From positions 5,725,811 to 5,785,310 of the forward strand of contig CM022673.1 of assembly GCA_012295275.1 (NCBI GenBank): 59,500 nt of DNA, in the 5' to 3' direction. The notes under the pieces are model-generated. The model was not told the DNA's origin. It worked only from the letters and a program-made list of their open reading frames with translations, and did no database searches. How positions within the stretch are numbered: position 1 is the stretch's first letter; each line of letters begins with the position of its first letter. Position numbers and translations under genes: made by a program. The DNA is from Chrysomallon squamiferum. Lineage: Eukaryota; Mollusca; Gastropoda; Neomphalida; Peltospiridae. Positions 13,132-27,027 of the stretch are shown here, one piece after another.

Positions 13132-14112
13132 CTAATAACCAACCTTTCCTGAAAACAAAGTATGATGTTGCATTTGTTTTAAATTTTTAAATTTAGTTAT
13201 TTTTATTTTATATTTTGTATTTGTTTTACAATGTTTATTATTATTATTATTGTTGTTATTATATAAATTTTTGTTGTTGTTATTATTATTTTGTGTGGTG
13301 ATATTAATTACTTTTCTAACAGAAATACATTTATTAACGCAAATTTATCTTTTCTTACCCTGTGTGTTTTGGGTTTTTTTTTCAAAAATATATTGATATT
13401 GCATTCTGATTATAAATTATATCTTGATTATAAATTATTCATTATACAATAAATATATAGAAATGTGCAGTTACTTCCCTTTGGTAATCATCACAAAGAC
13501 AATCCTGATAAAGGTTTGCATGTCTGTATTTCTGTATTTCTGGGTAAATTATGGCAAAAAAAAAAAAAAAAAAAAATTACTTTGGACTTTTATATTACTG
13601 TCATACTTCATTTTTAGGAAAGGTTGGCCCACATACATAAAATTTCAACCAACAAATGGCGTACAGTATAATTCAGGTTTTATGTTTGCACAGCTACAGA
13701 TTTATTTTAAAGCAGCCATTTATTTTAACTTGATGCATATTTATTTGAGGAGTAATGATCTTTTTTTTTTTTTTTTTGTAAATTTTATCGTTTCATGTCT
13801 GTGTGGGTTTGTGTTTGTGTTAAAGTTTAAAATGCAATATCTATGTTATGTGATAAACTTTCTGAAAGCTTACATTTATTTAAAATAGTTTTTTTTCACA
13901 TAATATATCAAGTAAGCTGAAGAAGAGTATGACATTAAGTTTACTCTGTATCTTAAATATGTATACATTTTAGTTTAATTCAGTAAAGTTTTTTTTTTTT
14001 TTTTTTTTTTTTTTGATGGTGAACATCATATTCATATTTGTAACAGAATGAGATTAATTTTTCAACAAGGTTTAATTATTTCTATTTATTTGTTGATTTA
14101 TTATTTTTATTA

Positions 14113-14159
<47 letters not shown>

Positions 14160-17100
14160 TTTATTTTTACTATTATTATTTTTTTTTTATTGCTGATATT
14201 TAAAATATACATTTAAAAAAAAGGTTTTTTTTAAGTTCTTTTAAATCGGATGTTTTGTATTTTTTTTTGAATATCAGTAAATTGCATGGCTGCATTTTAG
14301 TACCAAAATATATTATCATTTTGAACAGACACTTTAATGAACCAGTTTATATTATTACTTTTTGCTGTGTCTTTCTCCTTTCTTTTTGTTTTTTTAAATC
14401 TTTTTTTGTTTTACTATCCCAAGTTTTGTTGCTCATTTTTACTCTTTTGTACCTTTAGGACTGTTACTTTGATCAGGGTAGATCGTCTTTACATTTGTTT
14501 TGGATGCTGTCAAGTTTCTGCTTGTATATATTTTACCTAATGGAATGAACTTTATTAGAAAATTTTAATGTTGTACTTTTAGATTATAGTTACTGTTAAA
14601 GAATGTTTTGAGATTTTCTGTTTGGTTGATATTTCAAACCTGTTTTATTTATTTTGTTGCAGTTTTAATGTTTAGAAAATAACATTTTAAAATGACTGTG
14701 TTTGTGCGTGGGTCAATGTGTATGTGTGTGTGTGTGTGGCCATGCATTTGTGTTGTGTGTGTGTTTGCATGTGTGTGAGAGAGACAGAAGGGGCATGCAT
14801 GTATCAGTTCATATAAAAACATGTATATATTGAATTATTTGAAGTTCACATGTTGGTTCGTTGTTGAAGTATTTCAGATTATTTGGAAAGGTTGTGGATT
14901 TGTTAGTTAATGTTCAAAACATCAAAAACAAATATATAAATACATATACATACATACTGGTCTCATTTGTATGGATTGGTATATTATAAAATACATTTTA
15001 TTTCCTTTTAAGTTTCAGAATATTATTATTTTGAAAAAAGAATGTATGATGATTTAAAATTTTATTTTTGTATTATCAATCATCATATTATTAAATATTA
15101 AATGGCATAGGAGAACAATTTTAAGTGAATACATGATGCATTATTGTGCATAATATTTTAAAATGTACTTTGTGAATCACATCTGTGGATATCTAACACA
15201 TTAAAAACCTATATATTATTATTAGATTATAAAATCTAACAGTTTTTTTTTTTTTTTTTTTATCATGTGTTACTTCAAAGGGCTGTGTGAGAGGTAATCT
15301 GGAATTTTTTTTGTTTTTTTTTCAACCTGTATAGCTTTCAAAACATTGGAAATGTCACATATCAAGCTTTACATGTTTAAAAATAAAATAAAAAATACAA
15401 TGCAGTGTTTAAATTTTTAAATTCTTTTACCATATTTTTATATTTTGCTTTTCTTTTCTTTTTTATTTTTATTTATTTATTTTTTTTTATGTTTTTTTAT
15501 TCTCCTGTTATACTAGAGATGAAAATTTAGCATTAATTTTGTTTTCAAAAAAGATACACTGAATAATCAATAAAAGCATAATATTTGAAGAATTCTTTAA
15601 AAAAGTCTGACAGCAATATGATTATACACGTTTATGTAACTTCAGGACAGTAATGTCGTGCTTATACTGAAAATTTAAATATGTTAGAATCTTCTTGTAG
15701 ATCAAACATAAATTCAGTAATTTTGCCAGTAGCTTTTTCAACCGTCACATCCCAGTTTGTTGCCAGCATTTTCAGAGCCTGGGGCCAAGAACAGTATGTT
15801 TGAACCTTGACTGAGTAGAAGCATCTAAATGATGGTATTGCTACAGCTTGCTATTGGTACCTTTATTGACAATGAGTGGAATGGTTGGCAAAAATGTATG
15901 GTGGATGGGTTTCTTCGTTCTTTTGACATTTCAAAATATGATATTAAAAGAATATCAAAAAAATATTAAAAAGGAAAAAACGAAGGGCGATTCTGTTCTT
16001 TGTGTATGTGTTGTGTTATTTTAAATCTCTGTTATTAGAAAACACAGGACTCTAGTTAAATAATAAAAATATTCTGAAGAGACTAAATGTTTTTATTACA
16101 ATAAGGACACTTTAAAATGAAACTTTTGACAGTTTGCTTGAAGGAATTACAATATTAAACAATAATTTCAACAGACTTAGATAATATTCTGATTTAGTTG
16201 AACATTTATTATTAAAATTATTATGTAGCTAGTAGCAACCATTACTGTTAAAATGCATTGAGGTTTTACTGAAGAAATGCTGATCAATTGGTTAACTATT
16301 TTTATTTTATTTTATTTTATTTTATATTTCTTTTTTGATTAAATTATAAAGAAATATATGGTATTATAACCTGATCACATTAAATTCATTGGTGGGTAGA
16401 TTAGAAATTGTTCAGTATCTTATGTCAATTTTCTGAATAAATGCAGTAAACATAAATAAATAAATAAATATTTGACACATTTTTCTGTGTTCATATGTGA
16501 TTACATTCAGCAAGAAACAACAATTTTTTTTTTAAATTAAATTCCCTTATTAATAGTAGTAGCAGAAATAATAGGAGTAGTAGTAGTAGTAGGAGTAGTA
16601 ATAATGGTTGTATTAGTACTATTTATTACTATTATTTTTTTATTATTTATTTTTAAAGAAATTAATTGACATCCAGACTTAAGGTGCTATTTCAATTTAC
16701 ATTTATTTATTTGCTTATTTACTTATTATTATTATTAACCTACATTCCAGTTTATTTTAGAAATACAATAATAAATTGTTTTAACAGTCACTATATTCTA
16801 TGGTAGTTCACTGCTGTATAATTAAGAAAAAATATTAAAAAGAATTATAATTAAAAATATTTTTGAAAATGTTTATTTGTTTTGTTATTAAATCTTATGA
16901 ACAATAATAATTAAAATAAGAATTATAAATAAGAAAGAAAGAAAGAAAGAGAAAGAAAGAAAGAAGGAAGGAAGGAAGGAAGGAAGGAAAGAAAGAAATG
17001 GGTGATGAACATCAGTCATTAATCAGGTGTCACTGAGAAACAGAATGGCAGACAAATAACAGAGTGGTTAAGTTTGAATACGCTAAATTCAACCACGTCC

Positions 17101-18375
17101 CACCTCATCCTGACTTTGAAATATTCCTGTGAAATTCAAGCTTTTTTTTTTTTTTTTTTTTTTTTTACAGTGTATTGTGTGTGTGCTTTACTCAGCAAGA
17201 AGCATTTCTTTTATTCACTGAAACCATGGTTAAGTAAAAAGTTAGCAGAATAAATGAAGAAAAATAAATTGGAAAGGTTTGCAGGTATTCATGCCACAAG
17301 AAGTTTCTTTTTTAGATTAGTGACTTAGGTTGTGCCATAACCCAGGAAATTTGAAATAATGTTTGCTGTATTACTGATGGTGTGTCAGATTAGTGACTGC
17401 TGGATCAGTGATGGTCAACCTAAATTCAATTGTTCTTATGAAAATAGCAAATATGTGACAAATATTTTCATATTTTTTCACTATTATGTTTTATTAGGTT
17501 TAGAGCCCAGTTGTAAGAGTGCAGATTTGTGTTTGACAGATTGCTGGATCAAATCACTTCAGTGGATTAACCTGACTATTTCCCACACCAGTTTGGTTTA
17601 TAAAATGATGTTGTTGGTGCAGTTTTTTTTTTTTTTTTTGCATGTCATTCAATGTGACAAACTGTAAGAAGATACAAAAATGTGTTGAATAAAACATTTC
17701 TCAATTTCACTTACATATTTGGGGGACTGGTTTAGAAATCACAAATTAAATACCTGCTACTGCATTTCTTCTCTTTACTAATGAAAATATACATTTTGTA
17801 TAAAAAAAAAAAAAAAAAAAATCAAATATTACATTCCTAATAAACAAATAAACATTTTGGAAATATTAATTACAGTATTTTTAAAAGGAAGTGTTTTACA
17901 CTAATTTATTTAATTCTTTGTTTATAATGAAATGAATAATTAAATAATAATAATAATAATAATAATAATAATTACCAAAAGGGAACACACTCGCTTCGGT
18001 ACTGGCAGGACCCCCCAAACCACTGAGGGCACCAGACACCAGCGACGTTATAACTCAATATACAGTGGTTTACTCTTTCTATATATAACCTCCACTTTCT
18101 TAGCAGTCATTACAATGGTTTATAATACGAGCATACTGTCAAAATAATAACTTTAAAATAATTTAATTTGGGATTATTTTTAAACAGATTCTCAATACTG
18201 AAAACAAATAGTCATTTTGCATTTTTTTAATAAAGATATTTATTTGAAAGAGCATTAGATTATAAATATAAAACCTCTAAAGCAATAAGGTGTGTATGAA
18301 GTAAACGTGCTGTTTAAATCTAGGTCAAATCAGCAAAAGATCGCGGGTGCATTTTTGTTACGGATGGTTATCTTG
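13132..18375. repeat. 5.2-kb tandem unit, copy 1
   Basis: First of three head-to-tail copies, 5,244 bp. Landmarks in order are: an inverted-repeat pair (13139-13165 and 13601-13627); an ATT microsatellite (14114-14156); TGTGTG-rich DNA near 14700-14770; a (GAAA)n/(GGAA)n tract (16932-16998); a short ORF at 17359-17667; an AAT tract; then a GC-richer block at about 17981-18049 containing GGCAGGACCCCCCAAACC. No stretch shows protein-family similarity or intron-exon structure, so I treat it as non-coding. It differs from the others by small indels and point changes. Confidence 0.95.
13139..13627. mobile_element. MITE-like inverted-repeat element at the start of the tandem unit
   Basis: A 27-bp arm starting CCAACCTTTCCTGAAAAC (13139-13165) matches the reverse complement of 13601-13627 at 24 of 27 positions. 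The enclosed 490 bp encode nothing recognisable. The same arms recur in copy 2 (18383-18409 and 18840-18866) and copy 3 (from 23603, and 24064-24090). The left arm starts 7 bp inside the unit boundary. Target-site duplications are not clear. Confidence 0.45.
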
Positions 18376-19345
18376 CTAATAACCAACCTTTCCTGAAAAC
18401 AAAGTATGATGTTGCATTTGTTTTAAATTTTTAAATTTAGTTATTTTTATTTTATATTTTGTATTTGTTTTACAATGTTTATTATTATTATTATTGTTGT
18501 TATTATATAAATTTTTGTTGTTGTTATTATTATTTTGTGTGGTGATATTAATTACTTTTCTAACAGAAATACATTTATTAACGCAAATTTATCTTTTCTT
18601 ACCCTGTGTGTTTTGGGTTTTTTTTTCAAAAATATATTGATATTGCATTCTGATTATAAATTATATCTTGATTATAAATTATTCATTATACAATAAATAT
18701 ATAGAAATGTGCAGTTACTTCCCTTCGGTAATCATCACAAAGACAATCCTGATAAAGGTTTGCATGTCTGTATTTCTGGGTAAATTATGGCAAAAAAAAA
18801 AAAAAAAAAAAAAAATTACTTTGGACTTTTATATTATTGTCATACTTCATTTTTAGGAAAGGTTGGCCCAAAACATAAAATTTCAACCAACAAATGGCGT
18901 ACAGTATAATTCAGGTTTTATGTTTGCACAGCTACAGATTTATTTTAAAGCAGCCATTTATTTTAACTTGATGCATATTTATTTGAGGAGTAATGATCTT
19001 TTTTTTGTTTTTTTGTAAATTTTATCGTTTCATGTCTGTGTGGGTTTGTGTTTGTGTTAAAGTTTAAAATGCAATATCTATGTTATGTGATAAACTTTCT
19101 GAAAGCTTACATTTATGTAAAATAGTTTTTTTCCACATAATATATCAAGTAAGCTGAAGAAGAGTATGACATTAAGTTTACTCTGTATCTTAAATACGTA
19201 TACATTTTAGTTTAATTCAGTAAAGTTTTTTTTTTTTTTTTTTTTGTGATGGTGAACATCATATTCATATTTGTAACAGAATGAGATTAATTTTTCAACA
19301 AGGTTTAATTATTTCTATTTATTTGTTGATTTATTATTTTTATTA

Positions 19346-19392
<47 letters not shown>

Positions 19393-21744
19393 TTATTTTT
19401 ACTATTATTATTTTTTTTTTATTGCTGATATTTAAAATATACATTTAAAAAAAAGTTTTTTTTTAAGTTCTTTTAAATCGGATGTTTTGTATTTTTTTTT
19501 TGAATATCAGTAAATTGCATGGCTGCATTTTAGTACCAAAATATATTATCATTTTGAACAGACACTTTAATGAACCAGTTTATATTATTACTTTTTGCTG
19601 TGTCTTTCTCCTTTCTTTTTGTTTTTTTAAATCTTTTTTTGTTTTAATATCCCAAGTTTTGTTGCTCATTTTTACTCTTTTTTGTACCTTTAGGACTGTT
19701 ACTTTGATCAGGGTAGATCGTCTTTACATTTGTTTTGGATGCTGTCAAGTTTCTGCTTGTATATATTTTACCTAATGGAATGAACTTTATTAGAAAATTT
19801 TAATGTTACACTTTTAGATTATAGTTACTGTTAAAGAATGTTTTGAGATTTTCTGTTTGGTTGATATTTCAAACCTGTTTTATTTATTTTGTTGCAGTTT
19901 TAATGTTTAGAAAATAACATTTTAAAATGACTGTGTTTGTGCGTGGGTCAATGTGTATGTGTGTGTGTGTGTGGCCATGCATTTGTGTTGTGTGTGTGTT
20001 TGCATGTGTGTGAGAGAGACAGAAGGGGCATGCATGTATCAGTTCATATAAAAACATGTATATATTGAATTATTTGAAGTTCACATGTTGGTTCGTTGTT
20101 GAAGTATTTCAGATTATTTGGAAAGGTTGTGGATATGTTAGTTAATGTTCAAAACATCAAAAACAAATATATAAATATATATACATACATACTGGTCTCA
20201 TTTGTATGGATTGGTATATTATAAAATACATTTTATTTCCTTTTAAGTTTCAGAATATTATTATTTTGAAAAAAGAATGTATGATGATTTAAAATTTTAT
20301 TTTTGTATTATCAATCATCATATTATTAAATATTAAATGGCATAGGAGAACAATTTTAAGTGAATACATGATGCATTATTGTGCATAATATTTTAAAATG
20401 TACTTTGTGAATCACATCTGTGGATATCTAACACATTAAAAACCTATATATTATTATTAGATTATAAAATCTAACAGTTTTGTTTTTGTTTTTTTTTATC
20501 CTGTGTTACTTCAAAGGGCTGTGTGAGAGGTAATCTGGAATTTTTTTTGTATTTTTTTCAACCTGTATAGCTTTCAAAACATTGGAAATGTCACATATCA
20601 AGCTTTACATGTTCAAAAATAAAATAAAAAATACAATGCAGTGTTTAAATTTTTAAATTCTTTTACCATATTTTTATATTTTGCTTTTCTTTTCTTTTAT
20701 TTTTCTTTATCTATTTTTTTTATGTTTTTTTATTCTCCTGTTATACTAGAGATGAAAATTTAGCATTAATTTTGTTTTCAAAAAAGATACACTGAATAAT
20801 CAATAAAAGCATAATATTTGAAGAATTCTTTATAAAAGTCTGACAGCAATATGATTATACACGTTTATGTAACTTCAGGACAGTAATGTCGTGCTTATAC
20901 TGAAAATTTAAATATGTTAGAATCTTCTTGTAGATCAAACATAAATTCAGTAATTTTGCCAGTAGCTTTTTTCAACCGTCACATCCCAGTTTGTTGCCAG
21001 CATTTTCAGAGCCTGGGGCCAAGAACAGTATGTTTGAACCTTGACTGAGTAGAAGCATCTAAATGATGGTATTGCTACAGCTTGCTATTGGTACCTTTAT
21101 TGACAATGAGTGGAATGGTTGGCAAAAATGTATGGTGGATGGGTTTCTTCGTTCTTTTGACATTTCAAAATATGATATTAAAAGAATATCAAAAAAATAT
21201 TAAAAAGGAAAAAACGAAGGGCGATTCTGTTCTTTGTGTATGTGTTGTGTTATTTTAAATCTCTGTTATTAGAAAACACAGGACTCTAGTTAAATAATAA
21301 AAATATTCTGAAGAGACTAAATGTTTTTATTACAATAAGGACACTTTAAAATGAAACTTTTGACAGTTTGCTTGAAGGAATTACAATATTAAACAATAAT
21401 TTCAACAGACTTAGATAATATTCTGATTTAGTTGAACATTTATTATTAATATTATTATGTAGCTAGTAGTAACCATTACTGTTAAAATGCATTGAGGTTT
21501 TACTGAAGAAATGCTGATCAATTGGTTAAGTATTTTTATTTTATTTTATATTTCTTTTTTGATTAAATTATAAAGAAATATATGGTATTATAACCTGATC
21601 ACATTAAATTCATTGGTGGGTAGATTAGAAATTTTTCAGTATCTTATGTCAATTTTCTGAGTAAATGCAGTAAACATAAATAAATAAATAAATATTTGAC
21701 ACATTTTTCTGTGTTCATATGTGATTACATTCAGCAAGAAACAA

Positions 21745-21780
<36 letters not shown>

Positions 21781-23156
21781 AAATTCCCTTATTAATAGTA
21801 GTAGTAGTAGAAATAATAGGAGTAGTAGTAGTAGGAGTAGTAATAATGGTTGTATTAGTACTATTTATTACTATTATTTTTTATTATTTATTTTTAAAGA
21901 AATTAATTGAAATCCAGACTTATATTTATTTATTTGCTTATTTACTTATTATTATTATTAACCTACATTCCAGTTTATTTTAGAAATACAATAATAAATT
22001 GTTTTAACAGTCACTATATTCTATGGTAGTTCACTGCTGTATAATTAAGAAAAAATATTAAAAAGAATTATAATTAAAAATATTTTTGAAAATGTTTATT
22101 TGTTTTGTTATTAAATCTTATGAACAATAATAATTAAAATAATAATTATAAATAAGAAAGAAAGAAGGAAAGAAGGAAGGAAGGAAGGAAAGAAGGAAAG
22201 AAAGAAATGGGTGATGAACATCAGTCATTAAACAGGTGTCACTGAGAAACAGAATGGCAGACAAATAACAGAGTGGTTACGTTTGAATACGCTAAATTCA
22301 ACCACGTCCCACCTCATCCTGACTTTGAAATATTCCTGTGAAATTCAAGCTTTTTTTTTTTTTTTTTTTTACAGTGTATTGTGTGTGTGCTTTACTCAGC
22401 AAGAAGCATTTCTTTTATTCACTGAAACCATGGTTAAGTAAAAAGTTAGCAGAATAAATTGTAAAGGTTTGAAGAAAAATAAATTGGAAAGGTTTGCAGG
22501 TATTCATGCCACAAGAAGTTTCTTTTTTAGATTAGTGACTTAGGTTGTGCCATAACCCAGGAAATTTGAAATAACGTGTGCTGTATTACTGATGGTGTGT
22601 CAGATTAGTGACTGCTGGATCAGTGATGGTCAACCTAAATTCAATTGTTCTTATGAAAATAGCAAATATGTGACAAATATTTTCATATTTTTTCACTATT
22701 ATGTTTTATTAGGTTTAGAGCTCAGTTGTAAGAGTGCAGATTTGTGTTTGACCGATTGCTGGATCAAATCACTTCAGTGGATTAACCTGACTATTTCCCA
22801 CACCAGTTTGGTTTATAAAATGATGTTGTTGGTGCAGTCTTTTTTTTTTTTTTTTTTGCATGTCATTCAATGTGACAAACTGTAAGAAGATACAAAAATG
22901 TGTTGAATAAAACATTTCTCAATTTCACTTACATATTTGGGGGACTGGTTTAGAAATCACAAATTAAATACCTGCTACTGCATTTCTTCTCTTTACTAAT
23001 GAAAATATACATTTTGTATAAAAAAAAAAAAAAAATCAAATATTACATTCCTAATAAACAAATAAACATTTTGGAAATATTAATTACAGTATTTTTAAAA
23101 GGAAGTGTTTTACACTAATTTATTTAATTCTTTGTTTATAATGAAATGAATAATTA

Positions 23157-23192
<36 letters not shown>

Positions 23193-23595
23193 TACCAAAA
23201 GGGAACACACTCGCTTCGGTACTGGCAGGACCCCCCAAACCACTGAGGGCACCAGACACCAGCGACGTTATAACTCAATATACAGTGGTTTACTCTTTCT
23301 ATATATAACCTCCACTTTCTTAGCAGTCATTACAATGGTTTATAATACGAGCATACTGTCAAAATAATAACTTTAAAATAATTTAAATTGGGATTATTTT
23401 TAAACAGATTCTCAATACTGAAAACAAATAGTCATTTTGCATTTTTTTAATAAAGATATTTATTTGAAAGAGCATTAGATTATAAATATAAAACCTCTAA
23501 AGCAATAAGGTGTGTATGAAGTAAACGTGCTGTTTAAATCTAGGTCAAATCAGCAAAAGATCGCGGGTGCATTTTTGTTACGGATGGTTATCTAG
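18376..23595. repeat. 5.2-kb tandem unit, copy 2
   Basis: Second copy, 5,220 bp. It begins at CTAATAACCAACC, directly after the end of copy 1 (GGTTATCTTG). It carries the same landmarks as copy 1 in the same order. Private differences include a shortened GAAA/GGAA tract (about 22155-22206), a poly-T expansion near 21750-21776, CTCAG for CCCAG near 22720, and an interrupted T tract near 20478-20498. Confidence 0.95.
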
Positions 23596-24569
23596 CTAAT
23601 AACCAACCTTTCCTGAAAACAAAGTATGATGTTGCATTTGTTTTAAATTTTTAAATTTAGTTATTTTTATTTTATATTTTGTATTTGTTTTACAATGTTT
23701 ATTATTATTATTATTGTTGTTATTATATAAATTTTTGTTGTTGTTATTATTATTTTGTGTGGTGATATTAATTACTTTTCTAACAGAAATACATTTATTA
23801 ACGCAAATTTATCTTTTCTTACCCTGTGTGTTTTGGGGTTTTTTTTTCAAAAATATATTGATATTGCATTCTGATTATAAATTATATCTTGATTATAAAT
23901 TATTCATTATACAATAAACATATAGAAATGTGCAGTTACTTCCCTTCGGTAATCATCACAAAGACAATCCTGATAAAGGTTTGCATGTCTGTATTTCTGT
24001 ATTTCTGGGTAAATTATGGCAAAAAAAAAAAAAAAAAAATTACTTTGGACTTTTATATTATTGTCATACTTCATTTTTAGGAAAGGTTGGCCCACATACA
24101 TAAAATTTCAACCAACAAATGGTGTACAGTATAATTCAGGTTTTATGTTTGCACAGCTACAGATTTATTTTAAAGCAGCCATTTATTTTAACTTGATGCA
24201 TATTTATTTGAGGAGTAATGATCTTTTTTTTGTTTTTTTGTAAATTTTATCGTTTCATGTCTGTGTGGGTTTGTGTTTGTGTTAAAGTTTAAAATGCAAT
24301 ATCTATGTTATGTGATAAACTTTCTGAAAGCTTACATTTATGTAAAATAGTTTTTTTCCACATAATATATCAAGTAAGCTGAAGAAGAGTATGACATTAA
24401 GTTTACTCTGTATCTTAAATACGTATACATTTTAGTTTAATTCAGTAAAGTTTTTTTTTTTTTTTTTTTGTGATGGTGAACATCATATTCATATTTGTAA
24501 CAGAATGAGATTAATTTTTCAACAAGGTTTAATTATTTCTATTTATTTGTTGATTTATTATTTTTATTA

Positions 24570-24625
<56 letters not shown>

Positions 24626-26985
24626 TTATATTTTATTTTTACTATTATTATTTTTTTTTTTATTGCTGATATTTAAAATATACATTTAAAAAAAAGGTTT
24701 TTTTTAAGTTCTTTTAAATCGGATGTTTTGTATTTTTTTTTTGAATATCAGTAAATTGCATGGCTGCATTTTAGTACCAAAATATATTATCATTTTGAAC
24801 AGACACTTTAATGAACCAGTTTATATTATTACTTTTTGCTGTGTCTTTCTCCTTTCTTTTTGTTTTTTTAAATCTTTTTTTGTTTTAATATCCCAAGTTT
24901 TGTTGCTCATTTTTACTCTTTTGTACCTTTAGGACTGTTACTTTGATCAGGGTAGATCGTCTTTACATTTGTTTTGGATGCTGTCAAGTTTCTGCTTGTA
25001 TATATTTTACCTAATGGAATGAACTTTATTAGAAAATTTTAATGTTACACTTTTAGATTATAGTTACTGTTAAAGAATGTTTTGAGATTTTCTGTTTGGT
25101 TGATATTTCAAACCTGTTTTATTTATTTTGTTGCAGTTTTAATGTTTAGAAAATAACATTTTAAAATGACTGTGTTTGTGCGTGGGTCAATGTGTATGTG
25201 TGTGTGTGTGGCCATGCATTTGTGTTGTGTGTGTGTTTGCATGTGTGTGAGAGAGACAGAAGGGGCATGCATGTATCAGTTCATATAAAAACATGTATAT
25301 ATTGAATTATTTGAAGTTCACATGTTGGTTCGTTGTTGAAGTATTTCAGATTATTTGGAAAGGTTGTGGATATGTTAGTTAATGTTCAAAACATCAAAAA
25401 CAAATATATAAATACATATACATACATACTGGTCTCATTTGTATGGATTGGTATATTATAAAATACATTTTATTTCCTTTTAAGTTTCAGAATATTATTA
25501 TTTTGAAAAAAGAATGTATGATGATTTAAAATTTTATTTTTGTATTATCAATCATCATATTATTAAATATTAAATGGCATAGGAGAACAATTTTAAGTGA
25601 ATACATGATGCATTATTGTGCATAATATTTTAAAATGTACTTTGTGAATCACATCTGTGGATATCTAACACATTAAAAACCTATATATTATTATTAGATT
25701 ATAAAATCTAACAGTTTTTTTTTTTTTTTTTTTTATCCTGTGTTACTTCAAAGGGCTGTGTGAGAGGTAATCTGGAATTTTTTTTGTATTTTTTTCAACC
25801 TGTATAGCTTTCAAAACATTGGAAATGTCACATATCAAGCTTTACATGTTCAAAAAAATAAAATAAAAAATACAATGCAGTGTTTAAATTTTTAAATTAT
25901 TTTACCATATTTTTATATTTTGCTTTTCTTTTCTTTTATTTTTTTCTTTATTTATTTTTTTTATGTTTTTTTATTCTCCTGTTATACTAGAGATGAAAAT
26001 TTAGCATTAATTTTGTTTTCAAAAAAGATACACTGAATAATCAATAAAAGCATAATATTTGAAGAATTCTTTATAAAAGTCTGACAGCAATATGATTATA
26101 CACGTTTATGTAACTTCAGGACAGTAATGTCGTGCTTATACTGAAAATTTAAATATGTTAGAATCTTCTTGTAGATCAAACATAAATTCAGTAATTTTGC
26201 CAGTAGCTTTTTTCAACCGTCACATCCCAGTTTGTTGCCAGCATTTTCAGAGCCTGGGGCCAAGAACAGTATGTTTGAACCTTGACTGAGTAGAAGCATC
26301 TAAATGATGGTATTGCTACAGCTTGCTATTGGTACCTTTATTGACAATGAGTGGAAAGGTTGGCAAAAATGTATGGTGGATGGGTTTCTTCGTTCTTTTG
26401 ACATTTCAAAATATGATATTAAAAGAATATCAAAAAAATATTAAAAAGGAAAAAACGAAGGGCGATTCTGTTCTTTGTGTATGTGTTGTGTTATTTTAAA
26501 TCTCTGTTATTAGAAAACACAGGACTCTAGTTAAATAATAAAAATATTCTGAAGAGACTAAATGTTTTTATTACAATAAGGACACTTTAAAATGAAACTT
26601 TTGACAGTTTGCTTGAAGGAATTACAATATTAAACAATAATTTCAACAGACTTAGATAATATTCTGATTTAGTTGAACATTTATTATTAATATTATTATG
26701 TAGCTAGTAGTAACCATTACTGTTAAAATGCATTGAGGTTTTACTGAAGAAATGCTGATCAATTGGTTAAGTATTTTTATTTTATTTTATATTTCTTTTT
26801 TGATTAAATTATAAAGAAATATATGGTATTATAACCTGATCACATTAAATTCATTGGTGGGTAGATTAGAAATTTTTCAGTATCTTATGTCAATTTTCTG
26901 AGTAAATGCAGTAAACATAAATAAATAAATAAATATTTGACACATTTTTCTGTGTTCATATGTGATTACATTCAGCAAGAAACAA

Positions 26986-27027
<42 letters not shown>

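Noticed and set aside
13424-13888. A 154-codon ORF in copy 1
   Set aside because: It depends on a poly-A and a poly-T tract, and the equivalent frames in copies 2 and 3 are broken by tract-length changes.
17359-17667. A roughly 100-codon ORF repeated in all three 5.2-kb copies (also near 22592 and 27870)
   Set aside because: Its recurrence follows from recent duplication, not selection. It has no domain or splice structure, ends in a T-tract-encoded Phe run, and differs in length among copies.
17941-18375. Possible LTR end (TATATATAACC plus GC-rich block)
   Set aside because: No TG...CA termini, primer-binding site, polypurine tract or retroviral-type ORF could be found, so it is reported only as an unexplained conserved block.
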